NCBI GenBank assembly: GCA_963759095.1
Contig: CAVWYF010000038.1
Coordinates: forward strand, 38,314-102,313
Origin: Anderseniella sp963759095
Lineage (GTDB): Bacteria; Pseudomonadota; Alphaproteobacteria; Rhizobiales; Aestuariivirgaceae
Length of the DNA stretch: 64,000 nt
Direction: 5' to 3'
Positions 17,432 through 25,079 of this stretch are shown piece after piece. A program made the position numbers and the translations under genes. Numbering within the stretch: the stretch's first letter is position 1; each line of letters opens with the position of its first letter. The notes below the pieces were generated by a model that did not search any database, was not told the DNA's origin, and saw only the letters and a list, made by a program, of their open reading frames with translations.

Positions 17432-17893
17432 GTGACCATCTTTCATACAACCCGCAGGATCGCTTTCGCGCCGGAACACCTGCTTTCGATTGTGGCCGAT
17501 GTGGCCAGCTATCCAGCGTTTTTGCCGTTGTGTACCGGGGCCAAGGTCTGGGATGAGAATGACCTCGGCAATGGCCGGCGCTCCTTTCGGGCAAGTCTCG
17601 ATATCGAGTATCCCAAATTGCGTCTCGAAGAGACCTTTGTGTCTGACGTTGTGGTTGATGCAAAACGCCTGACCATCCGGGCCACGTCCAACGAGGGCCC
17701 GGTCAAGCACATCGACAATCGCTGGTTGTTTTCGGTGGCGCGCGGGGGCTGTGATATTGATTTTCATCTGGATTACCAAATGTCGTCGAGACTGCTGCAG
17801 ATGGTCATGGGGTCAGTGTTTAACATTGCCGTGCGCAAAGTGATGACAGCATTTGAGGAGCGCGCTCACGTGCTTGAGCAGGATGAAGTTTGA
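17432..17893 (+). CDS. COQ10/RatA-like START-domain protein
   Basis: SRPBCC/START-like lipid-binding protein of 153 residues, homologous to mitochondrial COQ10 (ubiquinone binding) and E. coli RatA (reported to block 70S ribosome assembly). The N-terminal HTTRRIAFAPEHLLSIVADV followed by SYPAFLPLCTGAKVW is typical, as are WLFSVARGGCDIDFHLDYQM and the C-terminal amphipathic helix. A ubiquinone-related role seems more likely here than a toxin role, since no antitoxin partner is present. GTG start at 17432, 13 bases after lipA; the lipA-COQ10 pairing is conserved in alphaproteobacteria. Confidence 0.88.
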   Translation: MTIFHTTRRIAFAPEHLLSIVADVASYPAFLPLCTGAKVWDENDLGNGRRSFRASLDIEYPKLRLEETFVSDVVVDAKRLTIRATSNEGPVKHIDNRWLFSVARGGCDIDFHLDYQMSSRLLQMVMGSVFNIAVRKVMTAFEERAHVLEQDEV

Positions 17894-18093
17894 GGGTAGA
17901 AACCGGGTTTTCCGACCGGACAATTCTCTCCATCTTCAGTGCGCTGCCCTGGCGGAAAATCTGTAACTTGCGGATTTTCCGCGGTTTTCCGGTTTTTTGG
18001 CATTGAACCCTCGAAACCACCTCCTACATAAGAACCAGAGAGAGGTTAGTTGGCCGCCAGTTGTGCGGCTGTTGCAAGGAACGGGGGTTCCCC

Positions 18094-18720
18094 ATGAGCA
18101 AGTTCAAATTTCTGGCCGGGCTGGCAGGCGCTTTGGCGTTGTCGGTAGGTGCTTTCAGTGCCGTACCGTCGGCTGAAGCCGGCCGTGAGTTCAAGAAGTC
18201 TGTTGTTGAGATTGAAGACCGCGGCGCAACCGCTGAAGAAAAGCGTGCAAAACGCGCTGAGCGTCGGGCCAATCGCGCCGAGAGGCGCGCCAATCGGGCT
18301 GAAAAACGCTCGGAGAGGCGCGCTGAGAGACGCGCGAAACGTAAGGATCGCAAGGCCAATCGCGGTGATGGGCGGACCAAACGTGCAGAACGCCGTGCAA
18401 GGCGCGCAGAACGCCGGGCTGACAGGCGTGCAAACCGTCAGGAACGCAGAGCGCGGCGTTATGAACGTCGCAAACACGGCAAGCGTTTCAAGCGTCGCCG
18501 TCACAGTCACAAGCACTACTATAACGGCTTTTACTATGCCAATCCGTGGTGGCTCTATTCTGCTCCAATCGTCGCCTATGGCGGAGCACGCTATGCGGGC
18601 TCGGATTATGAGTTGCACGTCGAATGGTGCGAAGACCGGTATCGGTCTTACGATGAACGCCGCGACGCCTATAAGGGTTATGATGGCTACTGGCATGCCT
18701 GCATCAGTCCCTATAGCTGA
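18094..18720 (+). CDS. BA14K-family secreted protein with Arg-rich repeat region
   Basis: About 208 residues. Signal peptide MSKFKFLAGLAGALALSVGA ending near AEA (residue 28). A long repetitive stretch at about residues 45-135 is made of RAERRANRAERR-like units, extremely rich in Arg, Glu and Ala. A Tyr-rich segment (HYYNGFYYANPWWLYSAP) follows, then a C-terminal BA14K-type domain: HVEWCEDRYRSYDERRDAY, GYDGYWHACISPY, with its conserved cysteine pair. BA14K is a Brucella immunoreactive protein family with lectin-like activity reported. The Arg-rich insert is not part of the usual family. ATG 18094 is chosen over 18061. Confidence 0.85.
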   Translation: MSKFKFLAGLAGALALSVGAFSAVPSAEAGREFKKSVVEIEDRGATAEEKRAKRAERRANRAERRANRAEKRSERRAERRAKRKDRKANRGDGRTKRAERRARRAERRADRRANRQERRARRYERRKHGKRFKRRRHSHKHYYNGFYYANPWWLYSAPIVAYGGARYAGSDYELHVEWCEDRYRSYDERRDAYKGYDGYWHACISPYS

Positions 18721-18761
18721 TTGATCAGGAACTGCCAGGCCATCGCCCTGCTACACTAAAT

Positions 18762-18791
18762 AGTGTCCCGCAAAACCGCATGCGGGACACT
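18762..18791. terminator. Probable bidirectional terminator
   Basis: Perfect 10-bp stem AGTGTCCCGC/GCGGGACACT with a 10-base loop, between the convergent BA14K gene and the ATP-grasp gene, directly abutting the latter's stop codon. Short T- and A-rich flanks on both sides suit termination in either direction. Confidence 0.75.
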
Positions 18792-20003
18792 TTACAATTG
18801 TCTTGTGATGCGCTGTGTCCAATCTGTTGCTTCGGCACCGGTATCGGCAAGTATCCAGCCGTCAAGGCATGAGCGGGTTGCAGGGTCAGCAGAGGCGGAA
18901 TTATAGGTGTCCGCATCGAACATGCTGCCCGGAATAATCCTGCCCGCCGCAGCTTCCCTTTGAACAATCTTGAATATGTCGATCAAAGGCCCGTTGTGCC
19001 GCAAGTAGAAAGTTTGCGCTATGGCCTGGCCTGTTGCCAGCAGCGCTGATCGCCCTGCCAGGAGGAGTCCTGTGGAGCTGTTGGGTCGGAAATTGAGATC
19101 GAAAACCTTTGGATTCCCATCTGCCATTTCGCCAATGTCAAAACCTGCAACACCCCTGTAGCCTGACTGGCGTGCCTTTGTCGCGATGTCCAGAGCCAAC
19201 TCCCGAATGGCTGCAGGCGGATCTTCAAGCGACAACAGATTGCCGCTTTGGACAGCGGGTTTGTAGAATAACTGGATGGATGCACCGAGCCAGTCTACCG
19301 CATTGTCGTGGATGGCAACGCCGACACACCAGCTTCTCAGCGGTTCGCAATCTTTTTCGATGATGATTGTGTCGTCAGGCTTCAACCGCCGGTTGAACTC
19401 TGCAATTACGACGTCCAGGTCTGCTGACCCGTTGCAAAACCTGACCGCTGCTCCACCACCGTTTGAAACTGCAGCAGCAACTTTCAGGAACATCGGGCCT
19501 GTGCAGGAACCCGAGCGCAATTTACCTAACTCGTGAACCGGATACAGTTCACGCGGCGGCAGATGACTGGCGTCAACCAGATTGGGTAAATAGGATTTCG
19601 CATTTAACTGCAGATATTGATGCAGCGGCGTCAGCAGTCCGCCAGAGGATTCCAGTTCAGGCAGCACCCCGAAATTGTAAACCAGCTTGCCACCTTGCTG
19701 AATGAGTTCCATTGCGCCTGCGGCAGCTTCTTGTGCAGTACGATAGGTGTGGAGCTGCTTCGGTTTCGCAAGCCCGCACAGATCAAGGAAGTCCAGTGCG
19801 TGGGGTGTGCAAGCCGCTTCATGGGCAAAGAACGGCATATCCCCGGCAAACCCCAATAGCTGGGCCGGGCTTGCGTCAAGCCGATATGCCGGCAGGGCAT
19901 CCGCGTCAACGACGTTCCAGCGCATAACGGCGCGGGTGGTCCGTGCACAGAAGAAACTGTTGTCGGGGTAGAGCTGATCCAGAGTTTTGATTGGCAAGCT
20001 CAC
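18792..20003 (-). CDS. ATP-grasp protein A of the peptide-modification locus
   Basis: 403 residues, GTG start at 20003. The C-terminal half is ATP-grasp-like: LKVAAAVSNGGGAAVRFC as the probable nucleotide-binding strand-loop region, DTIIIEKDCEPLRSWCVGVA, and the metal-binding end GVAGFDIGE...PKVFDLNFRPNSSTG, where Asp, Asn and Arg coordinate Mg-ATP. The N-terminal ~150 residues match no family I recognise. ATP-grasp enzymes join a carboxylate to an amine, thiol or hydroxyl through an acyl-phosphate. It overlaps the second ATP-grasp gene by four bases (GTGA), so the two are translationally coupled. Peptide ligation is inferred from context only. Confidence 0.72.
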   Translation of the reverse strand: MSLPIKTLDQLYPDNSFFCARTTRAVMRWNVVDADALPAYRLDASPAQLLGFAGDMPFFAHEAACTPHALDFLDLCGLAKPKQLHTYRTAQEAAAGAMELIQQGGKLVYNFGVLPELESSGGLLTPLHQYLQLNAKSYLPNLVDASHLPPRELYPVHELGKLRSGSCTGPMFLKVAAAVSNGGGAAVRFCNGSADLDVVIAEFNRRLKPDDTIIIEKDCEPLRSWCVGVAIHDNAVDWLGASIQLFYKPAVQSGNLLSLEDPPAAIRELALDIATKARQSGYRGVAGFDIGEMADGNPKVFDLNFRPNSSTGLLLAGRSALLATGQAIAQTFYLRHNGPLIDIFKIVQREAAAGRIIPGSMFDADTYNSASADPATRSCLDGWILADTGAEATDWTQRITRQL

Positions 20004-20836
20004 TTTATGAGGTCTTCCAGTCCGTTAGCGAGTTGGCGTACGTATGGACCAGGCTGACCTTTCTTGTTCAGAAAAACGGTTGGCGTCTTGTTCACGTCAA
20101 ACACCACAGGCCGGCCATCGTGCATCACATAGTCAATCTTCCCGAAATCTAGACCGAGTTTCTGGCGCAGCAGGCGCACTTCATCCGGCACTTCGTCAAC
20201 CAGCTCGACCTTCACCAATTTGCGGCTCTTGACAATCGGCAACTCACTGAGGACACGCATGCAGTATTCCTGGCGGCCAAAGAACATCCACAATCTCAGC
20301 ACATACAATTTACCATCACGCTCCGGAATGAAACGCTCCACGATCAGCCGGTTGTCCTGCCACACCCAGCCGGGTACGCGGTCAACATGATCGAGGATCG
20401 GATAGCGCCGCAACGGCAGCTCTCCGATCCATTGCCAGGGGATGACCCTGGCGGCAATGATTTTCGCAAGCCGGGGAATATCAAGCCGGTGATATGCATA
20501 TTCCTCACCTGCATGGGCGTTCGCGTTGGTTTTGATGATCACGGGCCCGTCCCAACTGGTGTCCGCAGTTATCAGTGCCTGGCTGACTGCCGTCTTCAGA
20601 ATGTTGCGGGCCTGACCGTTAATGACCGGCAAGCAGCAGTCCACCTTGCTGAAAAAGGAGTCCGCAATATGGGAGTAGTCAGTGTGGGCAATCACAACAT
20701 CAGTCTTGGGCGGCGGCCTGTCTCCGAACGACAGTGTGCTTCCACCATCCTGCCAGATTGCAGAAAGCACCCTGATCAGGTGTATCTTCTGCAATCGTTC
20801 ATTTGCGGATGTGAGAATATGGATGTGCTGGCCCAT
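20000..20836 (-). CDS. ATP-grasp protein B of the peptide-modification locus (RimK-like)
   Basis: 278 residues. The segment GPVIIKTNANAHAGEEY resembles the nucleotide-binding loop. LIVERFIPERDGKLYVLRLW resembles the strand carrying the adenine-contact residues. The C-terminal KLGLDFGKIDYV with GRPVVFDVNKTPT gives the Asp and Asn metal ligands of an ATP-grasp active site. Similar in architecture to RimK-like ligases. ATG 20836 has only a weak ribosome-binding site. Divergent from the PqqD-like gene with a 209-base gap, which should hold both promoters. Substrate unknown; a role in modifying the nearby small peptide is an inference. Confidence 0.75.
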   Translation of the reverse strand: MGQHIHILTSANERLQKIHLIRVLSAIWQDGGSTLSFGDRPPPKTDVVIAHTDYSHIADSFFSKVDCCLPVINGQARNILKTAVSQALITADTSWDGPVIIKTNANAHAGEEYAYHRLDIPRLAKIIAARVIPWQWIGELPLRRYPILDHVDRVPGWVWQDNRLIVERFIPERDGKLYVLRLWMFFGRQEYCMRVLSELPIVKSRKLVKVELVDEVPDEVRLLRQKLGLDFGKIDYVMHDGRPVVFDVNKTPTVFLNKKGQPGPYVRQLANGLEDLIK

Positions 20837-21045
20837 GCCGGGTTCTCGTACAGTTCGTGCTGAAGTTCACTGGGGTCCGTGAAAATACGTAAGCCTTGGC
20901 GGTGCTGCCGCAACCAGAAAAGACCTCTATCACATCCGGATACCCCAGGGGCAACAATCAAATTTTCGACAAGTACGAAAACGGGTGGGAAGATGTTGCT
21001 GTCATGTTATAAAAATGGATATGTTCCCTGAGTACGGACCGACAA

Positions 21046-21345
21046 ATGCTTCATCAAAAAGTGACGGTTTCCACCAGTATCCTCGTTCAGGAACTTGAGG
21101 ATGAAATTGTCATTCTGAATCTGAATAATGAAACCTACTTCCGGCTTGACGGGACAGCAGCCCGCATTTGGCAACTGCTCGGGAAGTACGGATCGATTGA
21201 TCAGGTGACCGAAGTTATGTCTCAGGAGTATCAGGTGCCAGCTGGAGACCTGCAACGGGATGTTGAAACCCTGACGGCAGAACTTGTTCAGTCGGACCTG
21301 CTTCATTTGGCGGGAAGCAAAAAATCTCCTCCAAGCGAAGACTGA
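21046..21345 (+). CDS. PqqD-family peptide-recognition protein
   Basis: Stand-alone RiPP recognition element of 99 residues. The PqqD-like winged-helix pattern is clear: ELEDEIVILNLNNETYFRLD, GTAARIWQLLGKYGSID, then EVMSQEYQVPAGDLQRDVE and a C-terminal LVQSDLLHL. In PQQ, lasso-peptide and other RiPP pathways, such proteins bind the leader of a precursor peptide and deliver it to the modifying enzyme. No other pqq genes are nearby. A candidate precursor starts 111 bases downstream on the same strand, which supports a RiPP function. Confidence 0.88.
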   Translation: MLHQKVTVSTSILVQELEDEIVILNLNNETYFRLDGTAARIWQLLGKYGSIDQVTEVMSQEYQVPAGDLQRDVETLTAELVQSDLLHLAGSKKSPPSED

Positions 21346-21455
21346 AATGTCTGTCAATACATTGGTGTGAACAGGTCGTCAGACAGCTTCTGGATAAGGC
21401 TTTGTGCTTCAGTTACTGTTCGAGGAAACTGAACCAGTTAGGGAGCGAAAGTCTT

Positions 21456-21587
21456 ATGCAACAGCAAGCCAGCCAACAGGGCAAGTCCTACGAAACCCCG
21501 AAAATTATGACATGCGGATCAATAACGGATCTGACAAAAGCGCCGCACATAAAGGCAGGCAGTCCGGAACCCAGTACTGAAACCTGA
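21456..21587 (+). CDS. Candidate RiPP precursor peptide with lasso-like leader
   Basis: 43 residues. Tyr12-Glu-Thr-Pro15, Ile17, Gly21 and Leu26-Thr27-Lys28 reproduce the lasso-leader pattern YxxPxL(I)xxxG...LT that docks onto a PqqD-like domain. The putative core after Thr27 is short and polar (KAPHIKAGSPEPSTET), rich in Ser/Thr and Glu with two lysines. A lasso fold needs Gly or a small residue at position 1 and Asp/Glu at 7-9. With the usual Thr at -2, Ala29 would be position 1 and Glu38 position 10, so it does not fit well. GGGAG at 21441-21445 precedes the ATG at 21456; an in-frame ATG at 21402 is less likely. Confidence 0.72.
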   Translation: MQQQASQQGKSYETPKIMTCGSITDLTKAPHIKAGSPEPSTET

Positions 21588-21624
21588 TCTGGCGAACAGC
21601 TATTCTGATAATGAATAGCAAATA

Positions 21625-22728
21625 GTGATAGATGTGCGTGTTCTCATGTACGGTTCCGAACATGCAGCCCCTGCGACGCGGGTGTGTGATTGGGCTGTGA
21701 AAGCCGGGCATGAAGTATTGTGGGCAGGATATCTGGGCGAGATTTCCGGTTCCAGCCCGGCTCAGCATGTGCAGATCCAATCATTGGATAGTGCTGTTCC
21801 GGAGTTGGCGGCAATTGCCGCCGACTTCCGCCCACACGTGACACATTCCCATAATTTTAGCCTTCTTGCTGATTTTCATGTCGAAGCCGGACTGGGACCG
21901 CTGATTGTGTCAGCGTTTGGCGGCCTCAACCCGCTGATCGGTTCCAGACGTCCGCTTAATCCACGCATAGATATTCTTATGGCTACCGGTCCGACGCTTG
22001 TTGTCGAAAATCCCCTGTTACTTGAGGCTGCAACAAACCGGTACGACGGAATTGACTGCGAGCTCATCTGCCTGGGCGTGAACTCAGCGCATTACAAACC
22101 GGGTACCCCGGCTCAGCGTGCGGCCTGGCGACAGGCTCTTCAGATACCTGACGATGCAATTGTGGTGTTTTCCGCCCGGGGTATTGGCGACAGTTACCGG
22201 CAGGAGGAAATACTGCAGGCATTTGCCGTAGCATTGCCCGACCTGCCTGCGACCGCAGGTCTTGCCATGATCAGGCTTACAAGATCCTGGGACCGGTCTG
22301 ACAGGGTCAAGGAACTGCAACAACAAGCCGAAGAGCTGGGTGTTTCCGACAGGTTGTACTGGATCCCCGAGGTCCGCTACGAGATGATGCCGGGCATGTA
22401 TGGGATGGTTGATTATGTTATCAATTTTGCTGCCGAGGATGCGTTTCCATCTACACTGCTGGAAGCTGCTGCCTGCGGTGTGCCGATTGTGACGGCAAAT
22501 CTGCCAGCCTATGCCGGAAGCTATATTGAACAGTTCTGCACACTGGTTGACCCGGATGATTGGCAAGCGCTTGCACGCGGCCTGGTTGTGGCGGTTCGCG
22601 AACCCGCCGAATTGCGGACAAGGCGAGTTAGTGGCGCGCGTCAGCACATGATTGAAAATTTCACCGAGGACGCAGGCAGAACAAAGACGCTGGCTTTGTA
22701 TGAACGGGTGGCTGAGGCCATGGTATGA
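21625..22728 (+). CDS. GT4-family (GT-B fold) glycosyltransferase
   Basis: About 367 residues, GTG start at 21625 (or GTG 21634). N-terminal VRVLMYGSEHAAPATRVCDW, HSHNFSLLADFH acceptor region, and C-terminal donor-binding pattern: VVFSARGIGDSYRQEEILQA, LGVSDRLYWIPEV, then EDAFPSTLLEAAACGVPIVT, the E-x7-E motif of GT4 enzymes. No signal peptide or membrane anchor, so it acts in the cytoplasm. It follows the candidate precursor by 37 bases and is coupled to a GT2 gene. Context suggests glycosylation of the peptide or of a carrier, but lipid or polysaccharide acceptors cannot be excluded. Confidence 0.88.
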   Translation: MIDVRVLMYGSEHAAPATRVCDWAVKAGHEVLWAGYLGEISGSSPAQHVQIQSLDSAVPELAAIAADFRPHVTHSHNFSLLADFHVEAGLGPLIVSAFGGLNPLIGSRRPLNPRIDILMATGPTLVVENPLLLEAATNRYDGIDCELICLGVNSAHYKPGTPAQRAAWRQALQIPDDAIVVFSARGIGDSYRQEEILQAFAVALPDLPATAGLAMIRLTRSWDRSDRVKELQQQAEELGVSDRLYWIPEVRYEMMPGMYGMVDYVINFAAEDAFPSTLLEAAACGVPIVTANLPAYAGSYIEQFCTLVDPDDWQALARGLVVAVREPAELRTRRVSGARQHMIENFTEDAGRTKTLALYERVAEAMV

Positions 22729-22729
22729 A

Positions 22730-23587
22730 ATGAGAGGTGCACCGGCAGTCAGCGTTATCATACCGACCTATCAGCGAGCCTCGCTTGTCGGAAACGCTGT
22801 TCGCAGTGTCCTGTCTCAATCCTATACTGACCGGGAAATCATCGTGGTGGATGACGGTTCCACTGACGATACGTCTGGCGTGTTGTCCCTGTTCGGCGAC
22901 GCAATTCGGGTGGTACGTCAGTCGAACCAGGGATTGAGCGCAGCCAGGAATGCAGGCATCCAGGCGTCTGTCGGCCATTACCTTGCGTTCCTCGATGACG
23001 ATGATGAGTGGATGCCGGACCGCCTGAAAGTCCAGGTTGCGCTACTTGATGCCAACGATCAGATTGGCCTGGCATTCGCAAACATGGATGCACATGACGA
23101 AGCTGGCAGGTTTCTCGGGCACTGGTTTGATTACCACACACCGCCACCTTTGTTGTCGGTTGAAACGCTGTTTCTGTACAATTACATTCCGGTCTTGACT
23201 GTTATCGTGCGGCGTTCGGTACTGGATGATGTTGGCTGGTTTGATACGGGCCTGGACAGTTGCGAGGACTATGATTTGTGGCTCCGCGTCATCGCCGGGC
23301 ACAGAGTGCACAAATGCGATGAACGCCTCGCACGCTACCGCCAATCGGCAACAGGGATGAGCAGGGACGCCACGCGTATGCTGTTCGGTCTCGTCCGGGT
23401 CAAGGAAATGGCGCTTGAGCGCAATCCAGGCGTGCGGCGTCTGCCGCTAAAACTTCTAGACAGGCATTGTTTTCAGGCGTTCGACCAGTTGGAACAGTAT
23501 CTCGACAAGCAGGGAGATGCAGATCAGGCCGCTGCAGTTGCCCATCGACAATGCCGGCTCAGGCGGCTGTGCGCCGAAGGTCTTTAG
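22730..23587 (+). CDS. GT2-family (GT-A fold) glycosyltransferase
   Basis: About 285 residues. SVIIPTYQRASLVGNAVRSV, the UDP-binding VVDDGSTDDTS, the metal-binding YLAFLDDDDEWMPDRL, and the catalytic-base region SCEDYDLWLRVIAGHRV are all present. No transmembrane segments, so unlike processive synthases. ATG 22730 begins one base after the stop of the GT4 gene. An in-frame upstream ATG at 22652 would overlap that gene by 77 bases and is disfavoured. Last gene of the candidate peptide locus; the next gene is a peptidase-like M20 protein 63 bases on, perhaps unrelated. Confidence 0.9.
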   Translation: MRGAPAVSVIIPTYQRASLVGNAVRSVLSQSYTDREIIVVDDGSTDDTSGVLSLFGDAIRVVRQSNQGLSAARNAGIQASVGHYLAFLDDDDEWMPDRLKVQVALLDANDQIGLAFANMDAHDEAGRFLGHWFDYHTPPPLLSVETLFLYNYIPVLTVIVRRSVLDDVGWFDTGLDSCEDYDLWLRVIAGHRVHKCDERLARYRQSATGMSRDATRMLFGLVRVKEMALERNPGVRRLPLKLLDRHCFQAFDQLEQYLDKQGDADQAAAVAHRQCRLRRLCAEGL

Positions 23588-23650
23588 CGGCAGTCGCTGC
23601 TAGGGGCGTGCCGTCTGCCGATTGACCGCAAGGGATATCTTCGTCAAGGT

Positions 23651-24967
23651 TTGAGCAGGAAACAGGCAAGATCAGGCGCGGCAGTGGATAAAAATCTCAT
23701 CAAGCATATTCTTGCCGCGGTTGATGCAGGGTTTTCTGCACAAACTGCATTTACCCAAGACCTTGTCCGGTTTCCCTCGCTGCGTGGGCAGGAGCATACG
23801 GCGCAGGATTTTTTGTTCAGCGAGCTGAAACAGCGTGGCTATGCCATGGACCGCTGGTCAATAGATGTTGCCGATATTGAAAACCATCCGGGCTTTTCTC
23901 CAGTGAAGGTCGATTATACCAACGCCATCAATGTGGTCGGTACGCACCGGCCGCGTGAAGAGGCCGGCCGGTCGCTGATACTCAATGGCCATGTGGATGT
24001 GGTGCCGGTGGGGCCGCTCGAAATGTGGACCAGACCGCCGTTTGAACCCTGGCGGGACGGCGACTGGCTGTATGGCCGAGGTAGTGCCGACATGAAGGCC
24101 GGTATTGCAGCCAACATATATGCACTCGACGCGCTGAAGTCGCTGGGCCTGCAGCCGGCAGCGACCGTGCATGTCCAGTCGGTAACCGAGGAGGAATGCA
24201 CAGGCAACGGCGCGCTGGCGGCTCTGGTGCGCGGCTACCGCGCCGATGCTGCCATCATCCCGGAACCCGAAGACGACAAGCTGGTACGGGCAAATGTCGG
24301 TGTCATCTGGTTCCGGGTACACGTGCGCGGGCTGCCGGTTCATGTGCGTGAGGCAAGTGCCGGCGCGAATGCCATCGAGGCAAGCTTTGAAATCATGAAA
24401 GGCCTGCGCAAGCTGGAAGAAGAGTGGAACAGCCGGCAGAACAAGCACCGGTATTTCGAGAACTACAATCACCCAATCAATTTCAATGTCGGCAAGATCG
24501 AGGGCGGCGACTGGGCCTCATCAGTGCCGGCCTGGTGTTCGTTCGATTGCCGGATCTCGATCTATCCCGGTGTCGACCCGCGCAAGGCAGCCACGGAGAT
24601 TGAAGACTGCGTTCGCAATGCCGCGAGAGACAATGCGTTTTTGTCGAATAACCCTCCGCAAGTGGAGTTCAATGGTTTCTTCGCCGAAGGCTATGTACTG
24701 GAAGAGGGGTCTGATGCGGAAGCCGCATTGGGCCGGGCCCATGCGGCGGCCTACGGCACGTCACTGGAGACAATGGTGACACCGGGATATCTTGATGGGC
24801 GGGTGTTCGTTCTTTACGGCGACATACCATGCCTGGTGTACGGGCCTTATTCGGAAAACATCCACGGATTTGATGAACGTGTGTCTCTGTCTTCGGTAAA
24901 ACGGGTGACCGGTTCCATTGCCCTGTTCATCGCCGAATGGTGCGGACTGGAGAAAACTACCAATTGA
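23651..24967 (+). CDS. M20-family ArgE/DapE-like deacylase
   Basis: Zinc-dependent amidohydrolase of about 438 residues. Metal ligands: His in LILNGHVDVVPVGP, Asp in YGRGSADMKAGIAANI, the Glu-Glu pair in VQSVTEEECTGNG, Glu/Asp in AAIIPEPEDDK, and His in ENIHGFDERV. The middle dimerisation domain is present (VHVREASAGANAIEASFEIM). Sequence fits the 'ArgE/DapE family deacylase' group, which hydrolyses N-acyl amino acids or related amides. TTG start at 23651; GTG 23684 is an alternative giving MDKNLIKHILAAV. It may belong with the downstream FAD oxidoreductase as an amino-acid utilisation unit rather than with the upstream peptide locus. Confidence 0.9.
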   Translation: MSRKQARSGAAVDKNLIKHILAAVDAGFSAQTAFTQDLVRFPSLRGQEHTAQDFLFSELKQRGYAMDRWSIDVADIENHPGFSPVKVDYTNAINVVGTHRPREEAGRSLILNGHVDVVPVGPLEMWTRPPFEPWRDGDWLYGRGSADMKAGIAANIYALDALKSLGLQPAATVHVQSVTEEECTGNGALAALVRGYRADAAIIPEPEDDKLVRANVGVIWFRVHVRGLPVHVREASAGANAIEASFEIMKGLRKLEEEWNSRQNKHRYFENYNHPINFNVGKIEGGDWASSVPAWCSFDCRISIYPGVDPRKAATEIEDCVRNAARDNAFLSNNPPQVEFNGFFAEGYVLEEGSDAEAALGRAHAAAYGTSLETMVTPGYLDGRVFVLYGDIPCLVYGPYSENIHGFDERVSLSSVKRVTGSIALFIAEWCGLEKTTN

Positions 24968-25079
24968 GTAGCGGCAGCGAACGCGTCTCGGTCACGCTTC
25001 AACTGGTATTTCAAGAGCTGGCGGACCTGTCGAACGCCTTGCAGGACCATGCAATTGCTGTCAGCAGGAGAGAAAAATT

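Noticed and set aside
20776..20961. Short minus-strand open frame before the smaller ATP-grasp gene (about 61 residues)
   Set aside because: TTG start, no ribosome-binding site, overlaps the start of the ATP-grasp gene, and no leader-like motif; probably chance.
21456..21587. Canonical lasso peptide gene
   Set aside because: No cyclase, no B2 peptidase, and the core lacks the needed first residue and ring acid in the right register; kept only as an unusual RiPP precursor candidate.
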